Assembly: GCA_039029515.1 (NCBI GenBank)
Contig: JBCCFX010000023.1
Coordinates: 1-27,943, forward strand
Source of the DNA: JBCCFX01 sp039029515
GTDB lineage: Bacteria; Planctomycetota; Phycisphaerae; Phycisphaerales; SM1A02
Reading direction: 5' to 3'
DNA length: 27,943 bases
The notes beneath the pieces were generated by a model that was not told where the DNA came from, did no database searches, and saw only the letters and a program-made list of their open reading frames with translations. Within the stretch, counting starts at the first letter, position 1. Each line of letters begins with the position of its first letter. The position numbers and the translations under genes are program-made. Positions 19,001 to 25,305 of the stretch are shown here, piece after piece.

Positions 19001-19868
19001 CGGGCACATCGAGCAGGACAAGGACATCGCGCAGCTTGTCAATACGCTGCTGCGTGCCTTTGGCCACGATTGAGTTTGTGCGCGGGTCCGGCGTGATGTT
19101 CAGGCCCGGCATCTGATTGTCTTCGATGCGCACCTGATTGCCGTCCGCCTGCACGACGAACTTCTCTGTCTTGATCGCGAGCAGCGCGTTGAGCGGGCCC
19201 ATGAGATCTTCAGCCCGCGCGTTGCGCACCGGGAAGATTTCAATCTGACCCTCGGGATCATCGCGATCCAGCTCTTCGATGATCGTGAGCAGTCGGCGCA
19301 CTTGCGCCGCCGTCTCGACAATGATGAGCGAATTCTGCTGCGACATCGGCGTGACCGAGCCGTATGACGCGACCATCGTCGCAAGCTTCTCCGCGAGCGA
19401 CTTGGCAATGGCGACCTGCAATGGTCGAACCACAGTGATGATCTGGTCGTCGGTCACGTTGTCGGGAAGCTGGCCGACATACGTCGGAATGTCTTCCTTG
19501 CTCATGTCCGCGAGCTTCTGCAGATAGAGCATGTCATCGTTGACGCGCAACATGACACCCTTCGACTGCAGAATGATGTTCAGCACGCGCATTGCTTCGT
19601 CGGTGTCGTACGACTCCGGCGAGATGTAATCGAGCGTTCCCTCAGGCGGCGCACTCTCCCAGATCACCGGGAGACCGGTCGCGCGCGAGAAGAAGTCGAT
19701 GACTTCCTGGAACGTCGCGCCGCTGAAACTGAATTGAATTCGCTTCGGCGTTTCGTCCGGCGCATCGACGTTGGACGTCGACGGCGGATTCGCCGCTGCG
19801 GGCGCGATTGTGCTGGCAAGCACACACGCGCACACGAGTATCGTGTTGAACCATCGCCCCTGGCGCAT
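7089..19868 (-). CDS. Giant T2SS/T4P secretin with about 45 N1-type domains
   Basis: A 4259-residue outer-membrane secretin, against about 650 for an ordinary GspD. The start is ATG 19868, with GGAGG 8 nt upstream and a signal peptide immediately after (cleavage likely PAAA/NPP, about residue 27). Residues 46-118 form an N0/STN-like domain (IQFSFSGATFQEVIDFFSRA). From about 143 to 3944 I count 45 consecutive Secretin_N (N1-type) domains averaging about 84 residues. Each has the pattern xVxxLxxADAxx(L/V), a variable loop, (D)xRTNSLIVxA, and a helix ending in LD. The secretin barrel runs from residue 3945 (VLIQVMLAEV) and contains the conserved VPLLGDIPLIGLLF near 4140 and LLIVLTPYVI; a 90-residue tail follows. 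Domain 18 carries an insert of about 100 residues and domain 31 a charged loop. The domains are diverged from one another, so the expansion is old. The barrel would sit in the outer membrane with N0 facing the GspC/PilP-like protein encoded upstream. Confidence 0.95.
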   Translation of the reverse strand: MRQGRWFNTILVCACVLASTIAPAAANPPSTSNVDAPDETPKRIQFSFSGATFQEVIDFFSRATGLPVIWESAPPEGTLDYISPESYDTDEAMRVLNIILQSKGVMLRVNDDMLYLQKLADMSKEDIPTYVGQLPDNVTDDQIITVVRPLQVAIAKSLAEKLATMVASYGSVTPMSQQNSLIIVETAAQVRRLLTIIEELDRDDPEGQIEIFPVRNARAEDLMGPLNALLAIKTEKFVVQADGNQVRIEDNQMPGLNITPDPRTNSIVAKGTQQRIDKLRDVLVLLDVPATQTSRELRSFDLNRLSASEAAKQLNSLFPPLNDKQKKAGKQRPTIIAVNDANRVTVVGSEAEVAESEALLRQIDDLSTVASPSERDVAVVALQHADPNGAVQAIKQLLDTRQSRDLRLIAGPDGRSVLVSGPNADVQSARALLTALDQPDRSEQQIRVLTVEGDRPAEIVARATELHQRRTTSPSSFWQEFDVANRMLTLIGAPRDLDEFETTFRTLEGQLAVNRETRYVTLQHSQPSVVADIVRTMSTRLFRVPDGSVGMEPTVEPIDELDMLVISAGPDQLKVIDTVLRNVDVPTSESMPPLRILQLRSADAGNLAGTLMRQFDRRPAEERREKPVQITADPNTNALIVAAHESMLPEIQGIVEDLNQVNRQDYEGREIRIFPLKVARAEELARTIDEMFPEPQMPRDRRGRPMPQLQEPREVVVRADVQTNALIVDAPVQRMAGFQQLVEQLDRQKFLEESEVRTYKVIHADLTALANTLRTLASNGSLNPSGRDARVGISITTEPISQSIVVSGPVAVFDRVEEVLDELDTRRARPTTVLRFYTLEFARADALANMLRSVLSARLTEDVPEAGMQGEALLNVTADGKTNTVIISAPESLMPVAEALIEQLDVEGTAAGDSTIRIRPLTFADARQITDSLGAAMPGMISPATGQPIKVKLIPAPGSNAILLVGLPVDLDEVESLIEPLDARPALDAIDARTFRLAHADAQRIAPIVSNLLTDQQATDPRIVLERIRRSRGQVDLTPKIRVEADQRTNSLIVSGPQRTVSLAETLIGKLDQPADDRERSVRMYAPSRARADELASRVQRVIELTQPGGRRSRVELIAENQDSTILIIGTSDEIDAAMALLEERDARTPVIPPVDLRIVRLERTDASVIAGTMNGLLQDRSRWPEPLQQVVRAGLPIAQPTVSADTTRNRLLISAPDALMPLADELIAEFERDMDANGPVDVRVFSLVQADAQNVAAAINASEEAIVAADPMTERARVVAEPSTNTLIVTSSADRMAGIESLIARLDTGMSSDAPQLRMIRLKHVRAEVIVPTVRELVAADEVMPMWMRFEMVRRNLTLDSNTPEVRVAANEQLNALMVSATPAVLDMVEQMVAQLDVDPSTSPSSVTSAVRVIALDHADASELAENISSLFDGADGAAPPVIRVDRASNTLLVRATDTQFAVIQNVVDSIDDATISASRQLQLIPVDPTRANAADVARTLEQLMDTGSGNSIEVITVEELLRRQQERSQPAEDSTSSRNTVDELLGHLAMMTIGILPENGERKWYDVLRDGASSPVLDEILAAQPAPQPEVAALAVPEPSMARDDASSDADVTIAVDAATNSLVVIGSPRAIERVQALASQLQDQLPAPGSRVRMVPMPEGIDAATVARLANQVIRQIAPPSGRRGDIARRASIVSDTQANTVVVTSSDLDFNLIGDLIATFARPSTTDRLAVKIYPLRTITANRAADSVRSLLQPAGNARRGRQAQRVRQLALTLLEDDAAAVEAVFDPSKVRVSSDTQNNALIVTGSADALAFIDRFVSLIDQTPTNTQSTLKLYPLQAAQASDLQQTLRRIFQSRFRSMRNQPGGATIQPEFASDARTNTLLVTASPEQLQEIDQLLVELDQKTGDDRFPLRVVELDEAPADQAARLLDRVVIGNDRDRREATSIIADSNSGVLLIRASDEVMAEIETVLAEVDRDATSTFDVRTITLERANAQSVATALQRFYDDRARIASSARGRRGQSRRVSIIGDDASRTLLIAASDSDYKEISQLVAQFDSPQATDQLMFRVFELKHAKATDIESTVRDLVEDLTWNQGPFFFSNSRMLGGSMNKGTIAVRADGRLNALIATGEGNKFDVVEQIIEVLDMPASDTAQRTVKIYRLRHADVNVVREVVEDVYAGGNNNRRWWEPDDTTGVRVEADRNRNVLIVSATTGEQDEIGELITEVDSQMASAQQEVVVVPVQFADANEIARNLTQFLRTRARARNQRQANASVLANRSSNSLIIAAPKEDVLTIRDVVARLDQADISGDRVIEIIALEDGDADEISRILREQFGRRGGKGVIVTADMRTNSLIVNAPQEEFAQAQALIARLDSPSASDETIIRTYTLEGARATEAVDILASTLQLDADGETSGITIKLDETGDAVEVKGRIVADRRSNSLIVTATAESFPVIESLITQLDEVPSVSPVEYRIIGLEFAMADDVTFTLERMVRSQDPTSRPRIDYNRRENQLIVAATNDQFEQIERIVRELDQPSENERVTDFVPLDFAEAVQVKDALTVFYGPMAIEADTPGKLNVRIVADPATNSLVISAAEAEWAGIRSLLEKLDSEEYDSSLQLRVLPLRYADASSVARAINEAFQGTIERGNRNEPRNQNRSRENDDRRDRDERTVLVEAEEWVRASAEPLTNAVVVSASRQNIRKIEQIVSQLDVADFASLPAPRLIPVIGADPVQLADSLRRLYAQTSNDARARSGRGLRIVGDKDSNTIIVRADDEEFAQINALATALQNQMSTQGLGVHVIHLAAAPASRVATAIRQAFSERAAQAGQPLSIDVDAAGNNLIVACSGGLLAEIQATVAQLDALTPAAGQSIFIIELEHVSPDAATNVIQSIGLDRPQPDDSVSRLVAEPIRVTAMQGRNALIIVANPADQDTVIGLLKTIDAEPALAESLVRVVPLRKAEAGAVVDTLERMLAPGEQQADTPLARAVQEQVRRLAVRRNGVNEPDLNLDLTRPISIIPNDGTNAVIISSTPANVSAIEELVVMLDALPLTDAVTVQLFPLENIDASQFARIVRELFDQGKQLAEIPGADRRAIPGGLAGQALMDELAISVDERTNTVIVAGKEEAVALVEVLSLRIDSEVAAGWVEPRILPLRFADATDLSESLRAILVEGTRDLPQAMPLQRQVARLRMARVNENGGAVLESDVFTPMSRLIIRPEPQLNALLLVGTPANLEVVGELVGMLDVEAASPSAVVRVYPIEHASAARLAAVITRLFEQQVQSKAIRPEDRVVVQAEERTNSLIVTTSPRSFAVLETLLSTLDAEVAPDLREIRRIDLTNASAVRLANLIQDLMDARLERLRRVQPETADLERATILPDPRTNSLVIAAGNESYEVIKRLAAELDDSTLEDTSLVEVLTLEEGNVERIAETIDAIMERRYADLPDEIRRSQRPLVLTDPRSNALLVAANPEDIASIRELVARLESAPVNPAVGLTVLAVPSTTNAEELAQRLQRLMRDREQTLGPARTPADRVTIEPESTSNSLIVAANAENLAVIRSLIDVLDEAGADAMRGRDVEIVSLASSRAEDIVPLLDELYVDEVNRTRGDNTVRATADDRLNAVLLKGQPEDITAMRQLIAQLDGAKPASVVEIRFVALASANALETVGLIEDILSGRGIGRGRGSEQATVLRYLRQIGDATGNTGSEIEVSAAIRQSITLTPDVRTNTVVVSAPRESIDMIEQMIRDLDSTSVGAKNIRIFKLANADATAMAGILTDLFNLRQQTGLNVLKPREGESVEGGIISQPGFEGVELTTVPDERQQLSITVDSRTNSLLVSGTPRYLDLVSEVVEELDALEANEREVFVYPLRNAVAEDVARVIGDFVDQEQEKLLATVGVDQLGSAARLLEREITIQGDAQSNTVLVSASPRYMDTVRQMIGQLDVDPPQVLIQVMLAEVTLDSLDEFGVDANLSFEVGSADVAGGFGFASAFVTGMGVPNLSIVSSDFELMLRAIQEQGRLQVLSNPSIMAANNVPARLQVGETIRVPEGSFRNDLGQTSTDLIAEEIGVILEVTPTINPDGFVRMDIRPEISSLSDRTTQVSEEFESPIITRREANTIVTVKDGQTIVIGGLISDRFENRNRKVPLLGDIPLIGLLFRSETTTTTKTELLIVLTPYVIDSPSSFDSIDFITEDAINRLTVPEEVKAKIRDHRRDGTGSFFDATRGETRGFDRIPVQPRRNSGKLPPADTDEADEYSYPLIDPK

Positions 19869-19876
19869 CCTGCAAA

Positions 19877-19881
19877 CCTCC
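19877..19881 (-). promoter_or_regulatory. Strong ribosome binding site of the giant secretin gene
   Basis: GGAGG on the minus strand, 8 nt before ATG 19868, inside the 52-bp gap after the PilO/P-like gene. It decides the start, since upstream in-frame codons lack such a site and would bury the signal peptide. Confidence 0.85.
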
Positions 19882-19920
19882 GCGGTAACGGGAGTACCGG
19901 CTCCGCCGGCTGGATGCAGT

Positions 19921-20892
19921 CTACCGTGAGACCGACTCCCTGTGGCTGAGATCCTGTCCCACCGGCACCTCAAACCACTCTTCATTGATGGAGAACACCG
20001 CGACGATGCCGCGGCTCCCCTCGAACTTCATCGTGTGAATCGACTCGCCGACCACCAGTCGACGACGCTCCCCGCTCTTGCGATGACGCAACCAGACTTC
20101 CGGCCCATCGCCCGCATCGGCGGCTCCACTGACCACCCACGCCCCGAAATTGAACCGTTTCGGCTTCGGTTCAGGCTTAATCTCAGGTTCCGGCTGGCTC
20201 GGCGGGGCTGGCTTCGTCTCCGGCTCCGGCGGCGGCAATCGGAATGGGTTCGCCGACACAAGCCGGGCCGTCCGATCCGGATTTCGTGCCGAGAATGATT
20301 CGCCGTACACCAGTGGCTCGGTCGGCGTTTTCCCCGGGATGAAGAGCGTGGTCAGGCGAACCGAGATATCAAACTGCGATCCATTGTTCTTCGGTGACAA
20401 GCGAACCGAGTCAATGCGGTGCAGCCAGGGCTCGACATCAAGCCGGTCAATCAACTCGATCGCCTGTTCGAGCGTCCCGCTTCCGCTGACCCACGCATCC
20501 AGTTCGACGAAGTCGATTCGATGCTTCAGATCGCGCTGTCGATATTTGGACGTCGCCGGCGTCTTGCGCGCGGCCACTTTCCCCGTCCCGACGCTGCCCG
20601 CGGACAAGCCGGTTGATTCCGCAATTCGGTTCAGTCGCGTGCGCAACGCATGGTCAACCACTTCGCGCTCATCACCGAGCGTGCGGTTCACAATGTCACG
20701 CAATCGTCGACGCTGTTCCGGCTCCCGATTGACGACCTTGCGATACCCTTCGAGCTTTCCGCTCAGCTCAGAGATCTCCGCTTTCAACTCCGCGCGCGGC
20801 GAAAAGTACATCTTTCGCGCGGATGACAACAACAGCGCGCTGACAATGCTCGCGCCGATGAGAAGCATCGCGATGGTGCGCGGAGACTTCAC
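19921..20892 (-). CDS. PilO/GspM-like protein fused to a GspC/PilP-type HR domain
   Basis: A 323-residue inner-membrane platform protein. It has one membrane segment (residues 7-24), a coiled-coil region (about 33-95) and a ferredoxin-like region (about 126-185) as in PilO/GspM. Next come an NPFRLPPP motif and a Pro/Glu/Lys linker (218-245), then a beta-rich domain (246-313: WVVSG, VWLRH, RRLVVGESI, WFEVPVGQDL) that resembles the HR domain of GspC and PilP. In known systems the HR domain contacts N0 of the secretin, so this one protein could join platform and secretin. It starts with GTG overlapping the preceding stop (GTGA) and lies 52 bp before gspD. Sequence likeness is moderate; domain order and neighbours carry the call. 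Confidence 0.72.
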   Translation of the reverse strand: MKSPRTIAMLLIGASIVSALLLSSARKMYFSPRAELKAEISELSGKLEGYRKVVNREPEQRRRLRDIVNRTLGDEREVVDHALRTRLNRIAESTGLSAGSVGTGKVAARKTPATSKYRQRDLKHRIDFVELDAWVSGSGTLEQAIELIDRLDVEPWLHRIDSVRLSPKNNGSQFDISVRLTTLFIPGKTPTEPLVYGESFSARNPDRTARLVSANPFRLPPPEPETKPAPPSQPEPEIKPEPKPKRFNFGAWVVSGAADAGDGPEVWLRHRKSGERRRLVVGESIHTMKFEGSRGIVAVFSINEEWFEVPVGQDLSHRESVSR

Positions 20893-22412
20893 GGTGCGTC
20901 CTTTCCGCGCGATGCCGTCATCGTTGGCTTGGCATCTGCATCCGGCGCCGGATTGCGCACATCTGACGTCAGTCGGTACGTGAAGCTGATCGGCAGACGT
21001 CGCCCTGCTTTGACATCGCTGCCGGACGATGATGCGATGTATCGTTCGCTGTCGACAAGCGCCGCACGGAAAATATCTGCGATCGTGCGGTCCTTCGCTT
21101 CACCCGAGACTTCTATTGCTGTCGTCGCCGGCTGCGACCAGGTCTTCGATTTCCGATCGTACTTCACGCCTTTGAAGTTGATCGCGCCACTCCAGCCATC
21201 AAGGACCAATTGCTCCGATGACGGTGACAAGTCGAGGAGATAGTCGATGTGGTCGAGCCATGTTTCCTCAACGGTCATCCAGCGGTCAATGTGCTTCAAC
21301 TGATCGGCTTCGCGAATGCAGTCTGCATAGTCCTTATATAAGGAACTTCGCTGGGCCTTGAGACCGTCAAGCTCAGTCTGCAATCCGCGAAGATCACGCT
21401 GACCAAGCGTCCACAGTGCAAGGAGGCTGACCACGATCGCGCCGGCGGCGGCAAGCACCATTTTGCGACGACGACCTGCGTGATCCTTCGGCTGACGCGG
21501 CGACGCGAAATCGATGGCCGGCAGATCGCGAGTCAATCCCAGCACCTGGCCAACAAGTGGCCACACTCGATCTGCTTCCACTTTCTCGCACGACACGTGC
21601 GCATGATCCGTCACGAACTCCACGGGACGTTCCAGCGCCGCCGCCATTGGTTTCACGGCATCTTCGCATCGCGCCCGCTCACCGAACAGCAAGACGTGGT
21701 CAACGTCACTGCCATCGTCGGTCATGCGATAACTCATCCACGTACGGTGCGTCTCGCTGACGAGCGCATCGGTCGTGTGATCGCCGTTCGCAACACCATT
21801 GATCTCAGCGGACCGCGCGAAGCGCACACCACTTGCATCAAGCACGCCAAAGTCAGCGCGACCGCGCGTCACATCAATGACAAGCACGCGCTGTGTCGAC
21901 CATCGCGGATCCGTTCGAATCAGTGCGGCCGTTCCCATGCTGCGCAGCGCAATGCGGACGACCTTGCAGCCAGCCTGTTTTGCGATCGCACGCTGTCGAT
22001 CAAGTTCCGCTGCCGGAATTGCCGCGGCGAGCACGACGGTCTCGCGCTCATCGGGCGGCATCGCGACGAAGTCGATCACGATGTTGTCAGCTTCGAACGG
22101 GAGTTCGCGCACCATCGCGAATCGTGTCATGTCCGGAAGCTCATCCGGATCCGTTGTCGGCAGCACGAGACGCTTGACGGCGACATGTTCGCGGCCGACC
22201 TGCCAGATCACGCCAGATCGACTGATCTTCGCGGCGTCGAGTCGTTCGCGAATCCACTGACCCAGCGCATCGACGTCGGCGGTATCGATCTGCGATGGTG
22301 CGTCATCGACCGCGATCCGACGAACGCGCAGACCACCGTTGTTTCGAACCGTCTCCACGGCTCGAAGGCGTCCACCCGTCAACTCGATTGCCACTGACTC
22401 GCGCGTGGCCAT
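20889..22412 (-). CDS. PilM-PilN fusion / GspL-like platform protein
   Basis: A 507-residue protein. The first about 290 residues look like the actin-like fold of PilM or the GspL cytoplasmic domain: an opening VAIELTGGRLRAVE strand pair, a LPFEADN segment typical of PilM, and VLVIDVTRGRADFGVLD as the second phosphate-side strand pair. A membrane helix follows (about 315-337, VLAAAGAIVVSLLALW), then a coiled coil and a small alpha/beta domain as in PilN. GspL has this same layout in T2SS. It would recruit the secretion ATPase at the inner membrane. I chose ATG 22412 (GGAG 12 nt upstream); a TTG six codons earlier is the alternative. It overlaps the next gene by GTGA and lies 36 bp after gspK. 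Confidence 0.75.
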   Translation of the reverse strand: MATRESVAIELTGGRLRAVETVRNNGGLRVRRIAVDDAPSQIDTADVDALGQWIRERLDAAKISRSGVIWQVGREHVAVKRLVLPTTDPDELPDMTRFAMVRELPFEADNIVIDFVAMPPDERETVVLAAAIPAAELDRQRAIAKQAGCKVVRIALRSMGTAALIRTDPRWSTQRVLVIDVTRGRADFGVLDASGVRFARSAEINGVANGDHTTDALVSETHRTWMSYRMTDDGSDVDHVLLFGERARCEDAVKPMAAALERPVEFVTDHAHVSCEKVEADRVWPLVGQVLGLTRDLPAIDFASPRQPKDHAGRRRKMVLAAAGAIVVSLLALWTLGQRDLRGLQTELDGLKAQRSSLYKDYADCIREADQLKHIDRWMTVEETWLDHIDYLLDLSPSSEQLVLDGWSGAINFKGVKYDRKSKTWSQPATTAIEVSGEAKDRTIADIFRAALVDSERYIASSSGSDVKAGRRLPISFTYRLTSDVRNPAPDADAKPTMTASRGKDAP

Positions 22413-22448
22413 GGCTCTGTCTGACTCCAATGTCGTCGTGAAGACGAC

Positions 22449-23939
22449 TCAACTTCCCGACGTCGATCCGGTTCGACGCCAACGACCCATACGCGTCCCC
22501 GACGGTCCGCCTGCCGACGACTCCGCTTCCGCGTCATCTGAAGGCATGTCATCCGACCCCGCGCCAGGCGGCCCGAAGTCCAGCGGCACCGCAAAATCGG
22601 AGGTCCGGGTCTCTGACACGGGCGGGACATCAACCGGCTCGGCGCCGATCATCCCCTCTGCATCAACGTCCGTGTCATCCAAATCATTGATTTCATCCAA
22701 CACTTCGGCAGGAGCGACCGCCCGGGCCACCTCAAGCGCGGTGATTTCGCGAAGTGAGGCAAGACGGGCACGTGGCGATGCAAGATCGATCACCGCCTCG
22801 AAACGCAATGGACGCTCCAATTCTTCCGTCGGCGATTCGCGGTCGATTTCACCGACTTCGAACTGAATTCGATACGCCCAGCAACGCGTCGTCAGCATGC
22901 CGCCCAGCTCATCAAACGCCTCCGCGGGCACAATCTCGCGCAGACATGGCCAGACAATGGTGTTCTGCTCCTCCTCCGTCAGCGATTCCCGCTCATCCAC
23001 GATCGCTGCCGCTGCCTCATCATCGATGCCTGGCAATGCCCGAAGCACTTCAATCGGCGCGTCGTTGAGATTCACCCGGCCGTACAACGTCGAATCCGAT
23101 GCCGTCGTCAGCGCGTCCACCGGCTCAACCCATTCATCAGGATCGAGATCAAAGAAACGCATGACCTGGATGATCCGGCCATCGCTCTCGAACGTCGTGC
23201 CGTTGTCCATGATCTCCTTGACGATCTGCCCGGTGCCATCGCCGAACCGCTCGTCCAGCCGCGATCCGAGCTCATCCGACCATGGCGTGTTCAGGTTGAT
23301 GCGAAGCCGGCCGTTCTGCTGGAGTGCCGGCTCCACGCAATAGACATCCACCACGTCCGCAAGCGCCTGCGCCGCATCGTCGAAGGTGGCCGCGACGCCG
23401 CTGTCATCATCGAGTTCCGCCCGTGGCTCGCCAAATACCATCGATGCCGTCACGCCGTCGATCTCAAGGAGATCCGAGAGGCTCGTGAACGGCGTCCCGC
23501 GCGCGGTCCGGAACGACACGATGCGACGCGCGACGTCCGGCTCGACCACGCCAGTCGCTTCGAGCATCTCCTGCGTCACAAGATTGATATCGAGGCGCGA
23601 CGATGTCGGAATGAACCGTCGGCGTTCCGCGCCAACCGTGCGCAGCCGGACAATGCCGGTCGTTCGACCGACTTCGTAGATGGTGTACTCCTCATCGATT
23701 TCGGGCAGCAGCGCATCGAGGATGTCATCGCGCTGTCGATCGAATTCGTGAAGAAGCAGTTTGATTGCAGATCGCGCGAGCGTATGTTGCTGCGCGGTGA
23801 TCTCTGCCTGACGCGTCGCCGTCAGATTCAACTGTGCCTGCGAAATCAGGCTCATCGTGATCAGCAACAGGCTGCCAACCACGACAAAAACGGTGATGAT
23901 TACGAATCCATGCCGGCGATGGCGGCGAGATGACGTCAT
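22449..23939 (-). CDS. T2SS minor pseudopilin GspK
   Basis: A 496-residue protein with a prepilin-like start: basic leader, G11/F12 cleavage site and a hydrophobic helix (FVIITVFVVVGSLLLI). It has no Glu at +5, the hallmark of GspK among pseudopilins. Helix-hairpin-helix-like motifs, a mark of GspK, occur at 115-165 (DINLVTQEMLEATGV) and 288-320 (VNLNDAPIEVLRALPGI), with a related INLNTPW segment near 214. The last about 75 residues are a low-complexity Asp/Glu/Ser/Gly tail not usual for the family. GspK sits at the pseudopilus tip with I and J. The ATG overlaps the gspJ stop (ATGA). Confidence 0.88.
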   Translation of the reverse strand: MTSSRRHRRHGFVIITVFVVVGSLLLITMSLISQAQLNLTATRQAEITAQQHTLARSAIKLLLHEFDRQRDDILDALLPEIDEEYTIYEVGRTTGIVRLRTVGAERRRFIPTSSRLDINLVTQEMLEATGVVEPDVARRIVSFRTARGTPFTSLSDLLEIDGVTASMVFGEPRAELDDDSGVAATFDDAAQALADVVDVYCVEPALQQNGRLRINLNTPWSDELGSRLDERFGDGTGQIVKEIMDNGTTFESDGRIIQVMRFFDLDPDEWVEPVDALTTASDSTLYGRVNLNDAPIEVLRALPGIDDEAAAAIVDERESLTEEEQNTIVWPCLREIVPAEAFDELGGMLTTRCWAYRIQFEVGEIDRESPTEELERPLRFEAVIDLASPRARLASLREITALEVARAVAPAEVLDEINDLDDTDVDAEGMIGAEPVDVPPVSETRTSDFAVPLDFGPPGAGSDDMPSDDAEAESSAGGPSGTRMGRWRRTGSTSGS

Positions 23940-24715
23940 GCATCACCTCCAGCCGCAACGTCGCGGTCAAGATCTTCCGCCGGACCATCATCCGGATCAG
24001 AATCAGGCACAGTGAGCACGCGAATTCGATCCGGCACCGGTGTCTCGACGAGGAAAACATCCATCTCTTCGAGATAGGCATCCTCATCGAAGCCAACATC
24101 GGTATCGAACGTCAATCGCTCGGGGAGTTCATCATCGCGCGCATCGAACAGGTCACCGATCGGCTCATCATCAACGATCTCGCCTGGCCACGGCAGATAC
24201 CAGACGGCGACTTCAACCGCCGCAGGTAATCGCCCTGCTTCCAACGTGTCAAAGGAATCGCGCCAATCCGAACCATCGTGGTATCGAAATCGAATCTTCC
24301 CGAACGTCACGCCAAACGACGCGGATTCCGCGGCCTGCATTGACGGCAGTACCGTGCGTGACATTGAGAGTTGTCGCGATGCTTCATCGTAGGTGAATAC
24401 ATGGCGCTGCCGATCACGCGACCAGGCATCGGTCGCATCGAGATCGACAACAACTCCCTGCGCGAGGACGGAGATCGATGTCGCATCGCCGCTTACGCCC
24501 GCCTCACCGTTCGGGCCTTCAACCAGGCACGTCATGAGCGCCCGATCAAGACGATCGAGCAGGCGCGTAGTCGCCTCGAGTTGTTGTGCGCGCTCCGACA
24601 CGCGATCGCGCGTGTTCACGACCTGCCAGAGCACGCCGAACATCGTCGAAAGCAACGCCATGATCAGCGCGATCGCGACCAGAACCTCAAAGAGTGAGAA
24701 CGCGCGCCGACTCAT
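23936..24715 (-). CDS. T2SS minor pseudopilin GspJ
   Basis: A 259-residue pseudopilin. The N-terminus MSRRA/FSLFEVLVAIAL gives Glu at +5 of the mature protein, but the residue before the cleavage site is Ala rather than the usual Gly. A long helix and then a beta-rich body follow (FRYHDGSDWRDSF, VEVAVWYLPW), consistent with GspJ. The C-terminal about 80 residues are strongly acidic. The order H-I-J-K and the 4-bp overlaps on both sides support the J assignment. It would join I and K in the tip complex. Confidence 0.85.
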   Translation of the reverse strand: MSRRAFSLFEVLVAIALIMALLSTMFGVLWQVVNTRDRVSERAQQLEATTRLLDRLDRALMTCLVEGPNGEAGVSGDATSISVLAQGVVVDLDATDAWSRDRQRHVFTYDEASRQLSMSRTVLPSMQAAESASFGVTFGKIRFRYHDGSDWRDSFDTLEAGRLPAAVEVAVWYLPWPGEIVDDEPIGDLFDARDDELPERLTFDTDVGFDEDAYLEEMDVFLVETPVPDRIRVLTVPDSDPDDGPAEDLDRDVAAGGDA

Positions 24716-25305
24716 GGTGACGCCTCATCATCTTCATTGCCATCTTCGTCGCCATCTTCATCGTCGAGATCCGGCTCGAGGATGGGATCGTCATCGGGCG
24801 GTTGCGGTTCGTCCTCTTCATCCGTCAGCGACGGCTCAGGAAGATCTTCGAGGAGTTCATCGACTTCATACTCGTCCGCCTCACCATCGCGCAAGGCAAT
24901 CAACTCGCGCACCGTGACACTGACCGGTCGCTGCTCGGCGCCCCAGCCACCATCGGGTTCACGTTCCGTCACCGTCAACTGGACGACCGAGAGGTTTCCG
25001 TACGGCGAGCGTTGCGTCTGGATGTCGATGTTGAACGGAACCGGTTCGACCGTTGGATCATCTTCGAATTCCATCGAGCCAATTGCGTCGACTTCATCAG
25101 ACCGAAGATCGTTCAATGAGGTCAATCCCGCATCGAGCTCAGCCAGTTTCGCAAGCCCGAAGTCCAATGCGAGTTGCGTGCGCACACGACGCTCGACCTG
25201 ATCCTGCGCCTGGCGTGATGCGCGCAACGCGAAGCCGGACGCGGCGATGAAGATCGCCAGTGCGACGAGGGTCTCGAACAGCAATCCGCCGCGATAACGA
25301 CTCAT
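24712..25305 (-). CDS. T2SS minor pseudopilin GspI
   Basis: A 197-residue pseudopilin. The leader MSRYRG/GLLFETLVALAIF puts Glu at +5 if cleaved after Gly6. The body has the GspI pattern, with a basic helix (ASRQAQDQVERRV), LALDFGLAKLAEL and a beta strand near NLSVVQLTVTERE. From about residue 150 the protein runs into an Asp/Glu/Pro tail of about 45 residues that ordinary GspI lacks. Assignment as I rather than another minor pseudopilin rests on position between H and J and on size. ATGA overlaps link it to both neighbours. Confidence 0.82.
   Translation of the reverse strand: MSRYRGGLLFETLVALAIFIAASGFALRASRQAQDQVERRVRTQLALDFGLAKLAELDAGLTSLNDLRSDEVDAIGSMEFEDDPTVEPVPFNIDIQTQRSPYGNLSVVQLTVTEREPDGGWGAEQRPVSVTVRELIALRDGEADEYEVDELLEDLPEPSLTDEEDEPQPPDDDPILEPDLDDEDGDEDGNEDDEASP

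Noticed and set aside
7089..19868. Giant frame as a mis-assembled chain of several secretin genes
   Set aside because: There is only one N0 domain, one signal peptide and one barrel, and the repeats differ in DNA sequence, so a collapsed or duplicated assembly is unlikely.
19869..19985. Earlier start of the giant secretin (MKSGLRCRWD...)
   Set aside because: It would overlap the preceding gene by 65 bp and bury the signal peptide behind 39 residues; GGAGG fixes ATG 19868.
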